DNA of 64,000 nt, taken from NCBI GenBank assembly GCA_951217055.1, contig OX578286.1, positions 43,477,937-43,541,936 on the forward strand, in the 5' to 3' direction. This DNA comes from Gerris lacustris (taxonomy: Eukaryota > Arthropoda > Insecta > Hemiptera > Gerridae). The first letter of the stretch is position 1; each line of letters starts with the position of its first letter. Positions 47,741 through 58,764 of this stretch are shown in pieces. Both the position numbers and the translations under genes were made by a program. The notes under the pieces were generated by a model. It saw only the letters and a list, made by a program, of their open reading frames with translations. It searched no databases and was not told the origin of the DNA.

Positions 47741-49250
47741 CAGTGGCGGATCTAGATCTTGCGGGGCCCAGGGCGAGACAAAATGGCGGGGCCCGCTAGG
47801 ATAGAGCGGGGATTGCTGATAAAAAACAATAAAGTAACTTAATAATAAACCACTTATAACTTGATCCTATTTTACGGCTAATTCCCTTCATTTAGGGCCA
47901 GTCAAACGTTTTTGCTCTCAAAATAATTCAAAACTTTTAAAATAATTACAATTCTGCTCATGATTTTAATCGAACATATTATTTGAACATAGTCAATAGT
48001 AGTCGTAGTAGTTTGAAGTTAGTTTTCAACTAATCATAATTTTCTTTGCAAACGAAATAGAAAAGAAAATTTTTTATTGAAATAATTAATCTCTGTTATA
48101 CTTAACTATTTATTCTTCTTCATGATATTTTGGGTTTTACGGTTAAATTATTATTGTACTCGTAAATAAAAAGTTAAGCTGTGTTATTTGTCATCAGCCC
48201 TATAATTTGAAATCTACACTCGAGCACTTTAAATTTACTCCCAGAATTCATATTCTCAGCTTATAACTTTCCAGTTTAGTGCCGAGTTTTTAGTTTAATT
48301 TTCAAAGACACATTTTAAGGGGGGTCCGGGGGTCCTCCCCCGGAAAATTTTGTAAATATGACCTCTCAAAACAGCGTTTTTATGCATCTCTGAGGTGAAG
48401 TTTCTCTTTGTCATCAATTGGTAAAACAGCACTAATTGGCCCAATTATTTCGTACTGTCCGATATACTTAGTTTCTTTTACTATTCCTTTTTACAGGATT
48501 TGTCTTTTTTACATATCTCTGTAAATTGTCAAACGATTAAGGTTATTTAGTATCTCGATAAATTCAGTGTTTTATTTATTTGTTTAAAAAAAAATTCACG
48601 AAATGTCACGTTTATTGGGTAATTGAAGTTTATTGTTAGGTCAGGTCAAAAAGTACTAAACTCAACCTAAACTTACCATAACCTTCCATACTTTTTCCTA
48701 AAATTAAAAAAAAATTGAATATATCGAGATGCTACAACCGAAATCGTTTTTGTAATGTAAAAAGAAACAGTTTGAAAAAAACCGAATTAAATTAAACGTT
48801 TAGATATAGGTGGGGCACATAATGAAGATTTACCCCACAGAGTAAATAGCAAAATCGTCATCATTTTGAAAAGGGGGAGGATAAGAAAACACTAGGACGT
48901 TAATTCACTTAATTTTATATGGAGCGGGGCCCCGCGGGTTATCTTGAACATAAAAAAAATTAATCTATATTTTATAACTTATTTATTTGACTTTTTTTAT
49001 AGTGAGGGGCCCCGCGAAAAGGTAGTTAGGTATTAGGCTCTACCATGTAAACTAAATTCGACTGAATTTTATAATTCTAATATTTCATGTTTTCTACATG
49101 GCACGGGGCCCCGCGGACAATCTTCACTATGAACTTTAAATTTGCCTTTAAAGTATAAGTATTTTATTTTAATTTTCTATGGCGCGGGGCCCTCCAAGGC
49201 GCGGGGCCCTGGGCGGTCGCCCCCCTCGCCCCCCCCTGGATCCGCCCCTG
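47741..49250. mobile_element. hAT-type element in gypsy pol (upstream of integrase)
   Basis: Ends CAGTGGCGGATCTAG and CTGGATCCGCCCCTG are inverted repeats. The 8-bp duplication GTCCTAAG is exact (47733-47740 and 49251-49258). It contains GCGGGGCCCCGCG blocks spaced through the right half and the shared GGGGGTCCTCCCCCGGAAAA motif (48329). No transposase was seen. Confidence 0.93.
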
Positions 49251-49480
49251 GTCCTAAGCTTTTCTGGTATTACATATTACAATAACCTCTTTATGAAATA
49301 GTAAATTTTCAATCACTGAGAGGTCATCCTAAATTTTATTATAATGATTTTCTGAAGGAGTTAACTGAGTGGTGGAAGGCCACCCTTTATTTACATATCC
49401 GAGACCGTACTCAGGACTGTATCAGGTTTAGTTGCCTTCCTTAGTGCCTGAATTCTTTCTCTACTGATCGGTAGAGTGTC

Positions 49481-49494
49481 CAGTGGCGCACACA

Positions 49495-49533
<39 letters not shown>

Positions 49534-50879
49534 GTGCCTCCCCCAAAGCCAGACCTAAAATTTAAGTATGCAATTCCGCAGCACGTGTTAAAGTAATAGT
49601 GTTGTGATAGTCAAAAAAATAAATAAATAATTATATATACCTAGTTTAGCCCGACATATTTTTTTGGAGTTTAAAAACACGTGCCCCCCCCCCCCCCTAC
49701 AAAGCCATAGACTTGAAATTTAAGTATGCAAATAACAAAGTATTTTAAATAAGTCAGTATCACTTAATAAATAAGTAATAATCTACCTAGTTTTTCCCGA
49801 CATAATTTTTTTTTTGGTGTTTAAAAAGAAGACGTAGAAAAAGAATAGAAGTAAGTTAAGTTATCAACCCGTTTAGGTTAAGGATCTATAAAGCAGGGAT
49901 GCAGCTCCTGGGTAAAAAAGTGTCGTCTATTGAACTTGGAAAAATCTCCATAAAATTACGACTGCGCATGGTCAGAACTTTTTAGTGGGACGAATTTCTT
50001 TCCGACTATTATCCATTGTTTATTTTGAATGAAAGGTTACAATATAACATTTTTAAATCAAGTTTTTAATTAAAATTTTCTTGTTTTAAGGGTTTTTATT
50101 TTAATCTAAAGTTTTACTTTAATACATATTAAGTAAATTTAATTAAAATAGTTAGTAGCAGTCATTAGAATAGTTTTTAATTATCGAATAATTAATATTA
50201 ATGAATTTGGAAACGGATTCAATTGTAGAATAAGATTTTAAAAATTGCAGATACCCGACCTTTCGCAAGGAAGATTATTTTTTGTACTTATTGACTGGAC
50301 TATCATATACCCCACTATGTTTATTTTTAACCTAATACTATCAGCTAATTTCTGTTAAACTTTTTTTTTGTTAATTCACATAACTAAAATATTTTTAAAG
50401 TGTACCAATTTATTTTTCTGGCTACTAAAATAAACATTAATCTATTATATAATGTACAACTTTTAATAATAAAATATTATTAGTATTTATATAATTTTGT
50501 TTAAATAAAATACCCCGATCTTCATGTCCCATTCATAAAAAACATAAATTTATTTGTATATACATATAATAACATTTTAGATGCTCTTAGAATAGGCTAA
50601 AAAGACGTTTTCAAGTAACGTAAAATATAAAAATTTTCCCAGGGGAGGACCCCCGGACCCCCCTAAAAGAGAGCCCAGCTCCCCTTTAAAATTAGATAGT
50701 TCCGCCCTTGATATGAAGTAATTTAAGAACAAAGAAAGCCAGACTGAAAATTAATAATTAAATAATAAATTAATTGCCTTTGATTATGCTAAGTCCACAT
50801 TACATCCCCTTCCCCCCCCCCCCCTTATTTTTTTTTAAATCTGTGCCCCTCCCAAAAATAAATCCTGGGTGCGCCACTG
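49481..50879. mobile_element. hAT-type element in gypsy pol (downstream of RNase H)
   Basis: Ends CAGTGGCGCACACAGG and CCTGGGTGCGCCACTG are inverted repeats. The duplication AGAGTGTC is exact (49473-49480 and 50880-50887). There is a G homopolymer of more than 30 bases just inside the left end, and C-runs at about 49684 and 50814. The shared motif TTTTCCCAGGGGAGGACCCC lies at about 50633. No transposase was seen. Confidence 0.93.
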
Positions 50880-50939
50880 AGAGTGTCCTCAATATTTAAA
50901 CAATGTACTACATCCAACATATTTATCAGGATCATCAAT

Positions 50940-51932
50940 TGGCTTAGGACTTTAGGACACTCACAGTCACGGGAAAGAAGGTCAGCTAAGAGTTGATACT
51001 TTTCTGGTAAATACTTTACATCTAAGTTATATTTTAGTAGGTACTTTTAATCTTAACCTCTGTAAGCGGTTACTTAATTTATGAATATCTTTGGACATAA
51101 TAGAAGTTAATAGTTTGTGGTCCGTATAAATAGTAATCACTTTTGATCCATACACTAGATTATGAAACTTTTTTAAGCTAAAAGTAAGTGCTAACATTTC
51201 TTTTTCTATCACTGAGTAACGTGACTCGGCAGAAGTTAGGCTACGGGATGCAAAAGACACAGGACACCCATCCTGCATAAGGCAAGACCCCAGACCATGC
51301 AAGCTTGCATCACAGTAAACTAAAACATCTTTATTAGGATTAAAAATGTTTAGGGTGGGAGTCTTACTAACACTATCTTTTAGCTTTTTGAAAGCTTCAG
51401 AGTGATCTTGGGTCCAGTCCCATGTGGACCCCTTTTTCAACAGGCTGCGAAACACAGCAGTATCATTTGACAAGGTAGGTAAAAACCTAAGGAAGGTTAA
51501 CATGCCTGGAAACCTTTGCAAGCTTTTTATGTTATCAGGCTGTTTAACATCCCTTATGGCCTTAATCTTAGCTGGATCTGCCCTAACTCCATTTTCTGAA
51601 AAGATTAAGCCTAAAAATTTCACCTCTGGTACTTTATACTGTAATTTCTCAGGGTTAAATTTAACGTTATTATCCTTAGCTCTTTGTATAACCTTCTTGA
51701 TAATATTATCATGTTCAATTTCTTTATCTGAGGCTATTATAATATCGTCAAAATAAACCTGAGTTCCCGGTATGTCACCAAAAATTCTGGTGTTCTCTTT
51801 TTGAAAAATTTCTGGGGCGTTTGATAGACCAAACGCTAACCTTAGAAACCTGTACCTTCCATATGGTGTTTGAAAGGTACAAAGGCGACTAGAAGCATTA
51901 TCAAGCTCAATCTGAAAAAATCCGTCCTTCAT
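50940..51932 (-). pseudogene. gypsy reverse transcriptase and RNase H
   Basis: From 51932: MKDGFFQIELDNASS, FQTPYGRYRFLRLAFGLSNA (RT motifs 3-4), then VYFDDIIIASD with the catalytic YFDD (about 51745), LGLIFSENGVRADP, and the connection TWDWTQDHSEAFKKLK. RNase H begins DVLVYCDASLHGLGSCL (first Asp), with SVIEKEMLAL (Glu) and IYTDHKLLTSI (Asp). After a frameshift near 51040 the sequence continues YLPEKYQLLADLLSRDCEC, the conserved segment before integrase. All catalytic residues are present. It copies RNA to DNA in active relatives. Confidence 0.9.
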
Positions 51933-51995
51933 ATCGAAGACAGAATAATATTTTTTACCTGATAGCCCTGTATTAACTCTTCAGTAGTAGGGGAT

Positions 51996-52658
51996 TTAAT
52001 AATGAGCTCTCTTTATTACTTTATTCAATGGAATGGGGTTAAGGCAAATCCTTAAAGACTTGTTAGGCTTTTCCACTACAACTATGTCATTGACCCAGTC
52101 AGTGGGTTCGCTGACTTTAGCAATAACTTCTTTACTTTCTAGGTTATCTAGGGCTTGCTTCAACCTAATTTTTAATTTCTCTGGAAATCGCCTTGGTTTC
52201 CTTACCACAGGTATAGCCCCTTCCTCAATTTGTATACTGTGTTTAAATGGAAGTTTGCCTAAACCCTCAAAAACAACCTTATTTTTGTTAATAAATTGTT
52301 CTTTTTGAACCTTAAAATCTATATTGTTTATCTCATCAAACTTATCAACTCTTGATATTAAATTTAAACTTAAGCATGTTTTAAGGCCAAGCAATGGAAT
52401 AGCCTTCAGATTAACTACCAAAAACAAAATATCTGTGACTAGCCTCCCCTCCAATTTACATTTAATGTTAACACTCCCTACGGGTCTGATTTTTTGACCC
52501 CCATATGAAACCAACGTAGTCTCAGTTTTTTGTAACTCCAAATCACAGTTTAGACTTACTATTTTCCTGTACAATCCGCTGTCAATTTTGAACGTTACGT
52601 CCACTCCAGAAACGTCAACATTACAGTACCAATCAGAGCTAACACTATCAATATTCAT
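51996..52658 (-). pseudogene. gypsy protease and RT N-terminus
   Basis: The start region (52658) enters a retropepsin fold: VTFKIDSGLYRKIV contains the D-S-G active site (D-[ST]-G), followed by a flap-like YGGQKIRPVG and LFLVVNLKAIPLLGLKTC. The RT N-terminus follows: FKHSIQIEEGAIPVVRKPRR, LDNLESKEVIAKVSEPTDWV, VVVEKPNKSLRICLNPIPLN. It ends at a stop near 51996, where a frameshift separates it from the MKDGFF segment. Upstream coding was separated by the F1 element at 52660-53426. Confidence 0.88.
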
Positions 52659-52659
52659 T

Positions 52660-53426
52660 ATTGAAGCGAGCGTAGCGAGCTTCCTACATTCAACGAAATA
52701 TGCTCCGTGTCTGTCTGTCTGTCTGTCTGTCTGTCAGTAACGTTCACGCGTGTGACGATAACTTGAGTAAAAGTTGACCGATTTAGTTGAAATTAGGTAT
52801 ACATGATCCTCTTACTAATACTCAGGCTAAGTTCGTTGGACAGCGTGATCCGTCCAAGAGTTCGCGCGCAACGCTCGCGTAAACGAGAGGTTCAAAAATT
52901 AAATTGGAATTTCAGGACGGGAAAAGATTCTATCATCATCTATTCGATGTGTGGAAATTTTTTTTCAAATAACATTTTTTAGTTAAACCCACAGCGACAC
53001 CGCTATGAATTAATAAAGATCGCTAAAACTATTAAAGCGGGCCTAAACGTTTAAAATAGAGAAAACAACCTTTTTACCGATATCATACGTTCTAACGTAA
53101 CGATTTTAATAAAACTTCATAGACACCATCTGATGCACAGTTGAAACAGGCATGCAAAATTTCAATTTGATACATGCAGTAGTTTGTTTGTAGCAAAGAG
53201 ATACAAATTATAAATATTGAAATATAGATGTGTGGTTAGAGGAATAGTAAGAATGCGGTAAGGTGGTAAGGTAGTAGTAAGGTTCCCTTACTACTAGCCG
53301 CTGCACTACTACCAGACCCATTATCTATCAACTCATCATGATTCACAATAATCTTTTTTTTCAATATTCAATACATATTTATTACTATACGCTCGCTTCA
53401 ATGATAGAGCCACGCGATGCCTAGTA
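52660..53426 (+). mobile_element. Helentron-like element, family F1, copy 3, in gypsy
   Basis: Starts ATTGAAGCGAGCGTAGCGAG and ends TACGCTCGCTTCAATGATAG, then AGCCACGCGATGCCTAGTA. (TCTG)n lies at about 52708-52734. Removing these 767 bp puts the gag end (DDEYLYVN) back in frame with the NIDSV start of the protease region. No duplication of target bases is evident, as expected of Helitron/Helentron insertion and unlike a MITE. Polarity is opposite to the gypsy element. Confidence 0.82.
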
Positions 53427-53429
53427 CTA

Positions 53430-54275
53430 TTTACATACAAGTATTCATCGTCCGACGTATTCTGAGCAGAGTCACCATCATGTGAACAATTTCCTTCCCC
53501 GTCTTCAACTGCATGCACATCTTTTTTAGGCCTAGGCCTTCTCTTTTTTGGGCAAACCCTGGCATAATGATTTTTGTTTTTGCAATATAAACATACCTCT
53601 CTGTGCGCTGGACAGTTTCCTCTAACATGATTCAATCCACAACTAAAACAGTCAAAAGGCTTATACTTGAGAACTTTCTATCCTTCCGTGTGTCTCCTCC
53701 CGACTTTCTAGTATCCATATCTTTCTTCTGAGACAAGGAAAGCACATCAGTCTCACTTGATCGAGATGTTCCTTCAGACATACCTCGAGCATAACTTTCT
53801 GTAGCTTCAGACGATTTACAAGACTCAATAACATCTTTAAGGTTAGGATCCTTAGCCAAGAGCTCTCTTTGCAGTCTTGTATTATTCAATGAGATGATAA
53901 TTTTGTCTTTTATCATTCTCTCTGAGAAACTAATCACACAATTTTTCTTACAACATCGACAAGGTGTCGTCACAAACTCACAACGGGCCGCCTGCCGTTT
54001 AAGACTTGTTAAAAACGACTCAAAAGTCTGACCGTCCTCGTAGCCGAGCTGGAAAAACTGGAACGATTCAAACGTACAGTTACGTTTAGGCACACTATAT
54101 TCACTATATTCATCGTACTTTTTAAGCACGTCATCCAGAGATGCTGTTTCTTCTAGATTGAACGTATTATAAACTTCTATGCCCTCTTCACCAAGAAAAT
54201 TGAGCTACATCGCGACCTTGATGTCATCTTCTTCATTATCCGGTACTACTTTACGGTAACCAACTAAAGAAGGTA
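53430..54275 (-). pseudogene. gypsy gag with zinc knuckles
   Basis: From the N-terminal side: LNFLGEEGIEVYNTF, VLKKYDEYSEYSVPKRNC, TFESFQFFQLGYEDGQTFES and RQAARCEF, a capsid-like region. ELLAKDPNLKDVIESCKSSE follows, then a polar linker. Two knuckles end it: CFSCGLNHVRGNC and CLYCKNKNHYARVC (CX2CX4HX4C). A frameshift near 53665 separates linker and knuckles, and an in-frame stop lies near 54210. The linker KYDEYSEYSVPKRN pattern is usual in arthropod gypsy elements of the K02A2.6-like type. The acidic tail reaches the F1 insertion at 53426. Confidence 0.82.
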
Positions 54276-54284
54276 GGATGTGGC

Positions 54285-54880
54285 AAGATTTTACTTGGTT
54301 ACCCACCGTTAGTTTACATTATTGACTTTGATTTTTTTTTTTAAATTAATTAACAATCTTAACTGGGGATGTTCAAACGCAGTGGGGCTTTTGTATGGGG
54401 TTAAGAAAGGGGGAAAGAGAAGTAATAAAAGAGAAAAGGTAAGGTGAAATTGCAAGACGAGATCCAAAAGGGTGGGTAACCAAGTAAAGAAGAAGCTATA
54501 TAGGCAACACTTTACTTGGTTACACACCGCTAAATTTTAAAAGTGGGTAACCAAGTAAAGAAGGAGCTATATAGGCAACACTTTACTTGGTTACCCACCG
54601 CTAAATTTTAAAAGTGGGTAACCAAGTAAAGGAGGAGCTATATAGGCAAAATTTTACTTGAAGTAATAAAAGAGAAAAGGTAAGGTGAAATTGCAAGACG
54701 AGATCCAAAAGGGTGGGTAACCAAGTAAAGAAGAAGCTATATAGGCAACACTTTACTTGGTTACACACCGCTAAATTTTAAAAGTGGGTAACCAAGTAAA
54801 GGAGGAGCTATATAGGCAAAATTTTACTTGGTTACCCACCGAGAAAATTTAAAAGTGGGTATCCAAGGAAAGAAAGAGCA
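54285..54880. repeat. Tandem hairpin repeat, ~70-bp unit within a 241-bp duplication
   Basis: GTGGGTAACCAAGTAAAG starts units at 54472, 54543, 54613, 54713, 54784 and, diverged, 54855. In most units the inverted CTTTACTTGGTTACCCACC lies about 20 bp after the first motif, so each can form an 18-bp stem. A lone half-unit (TTTACTTGGTTACCCACCG) precedes at 54287. A larger duplication repeats AGTAATAAAAGAGAAAAGGT at 54421 and 54662. Confidence 0.85.
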
Positions 54881-54899
54881 ATCTAGGCAAAATTTTAGT

Positions 54900-55620
54900 C
54901 ATTCAAATAGGACAAAGGGGCATATATTACCATGTACATTGGGACAAAGGAATATCACACTTCCCGAATTGAAAATGACAAAATCTATTAGTCTGACAAT
55001 CCAATATGACAAAGGGGGCATTTTTCACAATGTACTTTGGGGAGAAAGGAATATCTATATTATATCTGAGTTAGACAAAGGGCCGTTTTGTCCAATGTAT
55101 TTTGGGACAAAGGAATATAATATTTTAGTAATACAAACTTAAATTATCAATCAGTGTTATATCAAAGGGAGACAAAGGGCCGTTTTAGTCAATGTATTTT
55201 GGGACAAAGGAATATCATATTTTTGTATTTTATTGTTACAATATTAAATAGTATGATATTTAAGTTCGACAAAGGGCCGATTTGTCCACTATATTTTGGG
55301 ACAAAGGAATATCACACTTCTGTAATATAAACTTAATATATCAATCAGTATTATATTTAAGTTAAACAAAGGGCCATTTTGTCAACTGTATTTTGGGACC
55401 AAGGAATATCACACTTCTGTGATATAAACTTAAAATATCAATCAGTATTATATTTAAGTTAGACAAAGGGCCATTTTGTCCACTGTATTTTGGGACAAAG
55501 GAATATCACACTTCTGTAAAATAAACTTAAAATATCAATCAGTATTATATTTAAGTTAGACAAAGGGCCGTTTTGTCTACTGTATATTGGGACAAAGGAA
55601 TAACACACTTTTCGTATGGG
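54900..55620. repeat. ~97-bp tandem repeat with GGGACAAAGGAATATCACAC
   Basis: GACAAAGGGCC.TTTTGTC and TATTTTGGGACAAAGGAATA recur at about 55076, 55171, 55269, 55367, 55463 and 55559. Spacing is 95-98 bp and units are degenerate toward the left. Related single or inverted blocks are at 5842-5885, 15121 and 60178-60535. Confidence 0.8.
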
Positions 55621-55639
55621 TAATTGTAGATGGGTGTGT

Positions 55640-57849
55640 AGAAGAGGGCCAATATAACTATTATCACGCATCTTAAGATTCGTTGTAACAATTGAAAAAT
55701 TGTGACAGAGATTGAAGTTTAGAAAGGTGATAAAAATAAATAAACGTAAATGTATGTAATAAGTATATAAATTAATGCATGCAAATGAAGGAAAAACTGT
55801 TTTGTTTATGGGATTAGTTTTATATGTGTATCTGGGTTGTTTTATAGTAAGATAGTTGCCTCCTGATCGGGTTCGATGTTTAATCCTTGTTTGGTTATGT
55901 GCTTTAACAATAGGTTAAATATGTAAACAAAGATTAGTTCCCCTTCTCCGACGATCAGTGATCGGCCGCTAGGAACTGGAGTGACGACGGCAGTTAGGCC
56001 TGAGTGGTACATAGGCAAGGTTAACGTGTAGCGTTACCGTAAACATCGCTTTTTTCGGATTTTCCAAGTACCTCAGCCGGCTCAAGTCGCCATTGTGGCA
56101 GTTTCACAGTGATTAGATTAGTGTGGCAACCTACTGTGCTGTGGTGTAAGCAGGATTTTTGCAGTGCTGCACACAAAGAACAGAGGAACGACACTACGCT
56201 CCGCGGATTTCAGATAGGCCTTTTCTTTTTATTCATTATTATGTTGATAATTTTGTGGAGTAGAAAAACACCATACTCCCATCAGTAGCTCCAGACTTTA
56301 GTTTTAAGGACCCTTTCCCCTTAGTTTTAATTTAAGTTAAGTTAGTATTAAATGACCTGATTAGTTTATAAATTCCATTTTGGAGTTACGGTCTACAAAA
56401 AAAAGGACTATTTGAAGTGGTGTTCGTGGACTCTTCAAAGAGAGCGCCCAGTGAAAGATCTTCTTTTTTTTTATCAATCTTTATTTCCAAGGACTTTTTT
56501 TTATTTTTTTGTTTTAATTTTATTAACACCCCAGAAACGAAAGTACTTATTAATTTAAATACACCAGACATTTTATTTTTATATTTATTCCCATTTGATT
56601 TGATTTTCTGGTAATATAATTTTTCTTTACTGAATTACCTTCTTATTAATTTTTTTTTGGTCAATTATTAATTTGAGTTAATCCAAGTGATTATTCTTTT
56701 AACTTTTATTTAAGCTCACATCAAAGTTTAGTTTCATAACATTCTGTACTTAATTATCATAGTTGCAATTATAAGTTCATATTCTTTGGTTATGTATAAA
56801 CTTTTTCTTTCATTATTTCTTTCACCCCGAAACCTTTTATGTCATTAGGAAGGCACTATCCAATATTATTGTTTTGAGTCATCATTAAACTGGGGAAAAC
56901 ACTTTTCCTTCATTTTAGAACTAAATCCTTTTTATTAGGTACAATACTTTTTTTGTTGGTGGAACCCACCCCAACCACTGGCTAGCCCATATATTTTATT
57001 TACTGTTAATAAAAACGGTAACATCGTGTTAAGATATTTGTAATTGATTTTATGAATTTTAATACTTGTTTATTTTTATTTTGATGTGTCTCATTTTTCT
57101 AAATATATAATATTTTTTTCTTTATTAAAATTTTTACGCGAATATTTTCTAAATATTAGAATTATTGAAGACTACTCGTATATAATGGAACAACATAACG
57201 GAATGAATATGAGTGCGGTCATTCTTCAAGCTGAAAGTCTCGACGAATGGGAGTTTTACGAGTGACTTCAAGGTAAGTAATAGCGGTCATTGCATATTTA
57301 TAGTAAGATTGTCGCAATGTAATGTGAATGTGAGGTAAATTTGCACTTGAGCACCCACTTATTTATAATTGTCCGATTGACTTCGGGTTTTTTTTAAACT
57401 GTTCCTTTTTACATTTTAACAACTATTTACCATGTACCGTGTCGATAAAATCAATAGTTTATTTTTTTAAAAATATATAAAATATCCACTCACGTACATA
57501 CGGGAAATGTTGGGAACGTAGGGGTTTTTAAGGGTGGGGGATTCACTCAAGATAGCTTAAAACATCAAAAATGGTGGTATAAACACGTAAAACAAAATAA
57601 TAGTAACATAAAATTATAGAATAATATAAATAATTCAATGCATATTGTATAATTGTGATGGTGCGATGTTATAACTCATCATGTAAACAAAACAATTCTT
57701 CGGATTCTTCTTTAAAAAGAAGAATGAATTGCGTTTTTTTAAATCCAGCAGACAAGAACACTCGCATACATACGCTATTCCCAGACATTGTACAATTGAT
57801 ATGATTAATCGATTATTACTTGTAGATCGATATTTACATATTAATAAAG
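55640..57849. other. Unassigned DNA with a GC-richer block
   Basis: About 55920-56220 is GC-richer and non-repetitive within the window (GACGATCAGTGATCGGCCGC, GACGACGGCAGTTAGGCCTG). It could be a promoter or 5' UTR of a host gene or retroelement. At 57185-57265 a 26-codon frame (MEQHNGMNMSAVILQAESLD...) is followed at once by CAAGGTAAGT, a good 5' splice site. It could be a first coding exon, but nothing confirms it. The rest is AT-rich. Confidence 0.35.
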
Positions 57850-58764
57850 ACTAGACGTTAGGGAGCACAAAAAAAAGTCGCCGAAGAAAGCCGAAGCAAA
57901 GGCAGTCGAGTACGATCGGGTCTAGCCCCGCCCACCACTAGTGTCTATACTGTGCAGTGCATTCAACCCTATCTTCTTTTTACGAGACGCAACTAAAATA
58001 TTTTAGATAAAAATGCTATAAGAACCCCCTCCAAGAAGTCAATATATTTTTTTTTTACAAGAAAGTATAATGTAGAACTGATTAGCAGAGAAGTTCTTCT
58101 TTGGTGTGACACCACGTATTCTAAGAATTCCCAGCAGTTTAAAATATAAACATAACATATAACATTATTATTAGATATTAATAAAAACCCTTTTCTTTTA
58201 ATATTCTTAATAAATATTATAATATCATAACATGATCCACCGGTGGTCATATTAACCATTTCTTACTAATCGATTTAAATTAAAAAAAATTATTATGTGA
58301 ATATATTTACATAGAATATTATAAAATCTAGAACATAATCTGAGTATTATTTTAATTTAAGAAGGTTGGTTTGATTTTTGCAACTTAACTATTTTTTTTA
58401 ATTAAATATTTAAATAATAAATAATATGCTAAATATGTAAGATATTCAGTTTATTATTTATCATATTAATAAACATTATATTAATAATTGGCAGTATGAA
58501 ATATGTATTAATAATAATGTAATGCATAAAATGGAATATGCATTAAAATATCTAATAAAAGCGACCTAATTATTATCAATTTTGTAAAAGATTAATTATA
58601 TTATTTAAGATGTCTTTATTTTGGTTTATAATAATTAAAGAGTATTAGTAGTTCCACGTAATTAGCATTCTTTTAATCTATGATCTCGTTAAACATTATA
58701 TGTATAAGTAAAGGGAAGAGTTAAGAAAGAGTGCGTGTTTAAAGTTCTAGAGGAGTAAGCGTAA

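Larger units (their letters stand above)
46885..54275 (-). mobile_element. Ty3/gypsy retrotransposon, interrupted three times
   Basis: Read on the minus strand, gag (54275-53430), protease and RT (52658-51027), RNase H, the linker and integrase (about 47733-46985) are in the order typical of Ty3/gypsy elements. Insertions are an F1 element (52660-53426) and two hATs (49481-50879 and 47741-49250). Taking out each insertion (and one TSD copy for the hATs) rejoins coding sequence in frame. No LTRs were identified; the 5' side meets tandem repeats at 54.29 kb. Stops and frameshifts show the copy is dead. Confidence 0.88.

Noticed and set aside
49487..49530. Very long G homopolymer considered as a telomeric or G-quadruplex feature
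   Set aside because: It sits just inside a hAT terminus, like the other G/C runs here, and its length is probably unreliable. A G-quadruplex may form but nothing indicates a role.
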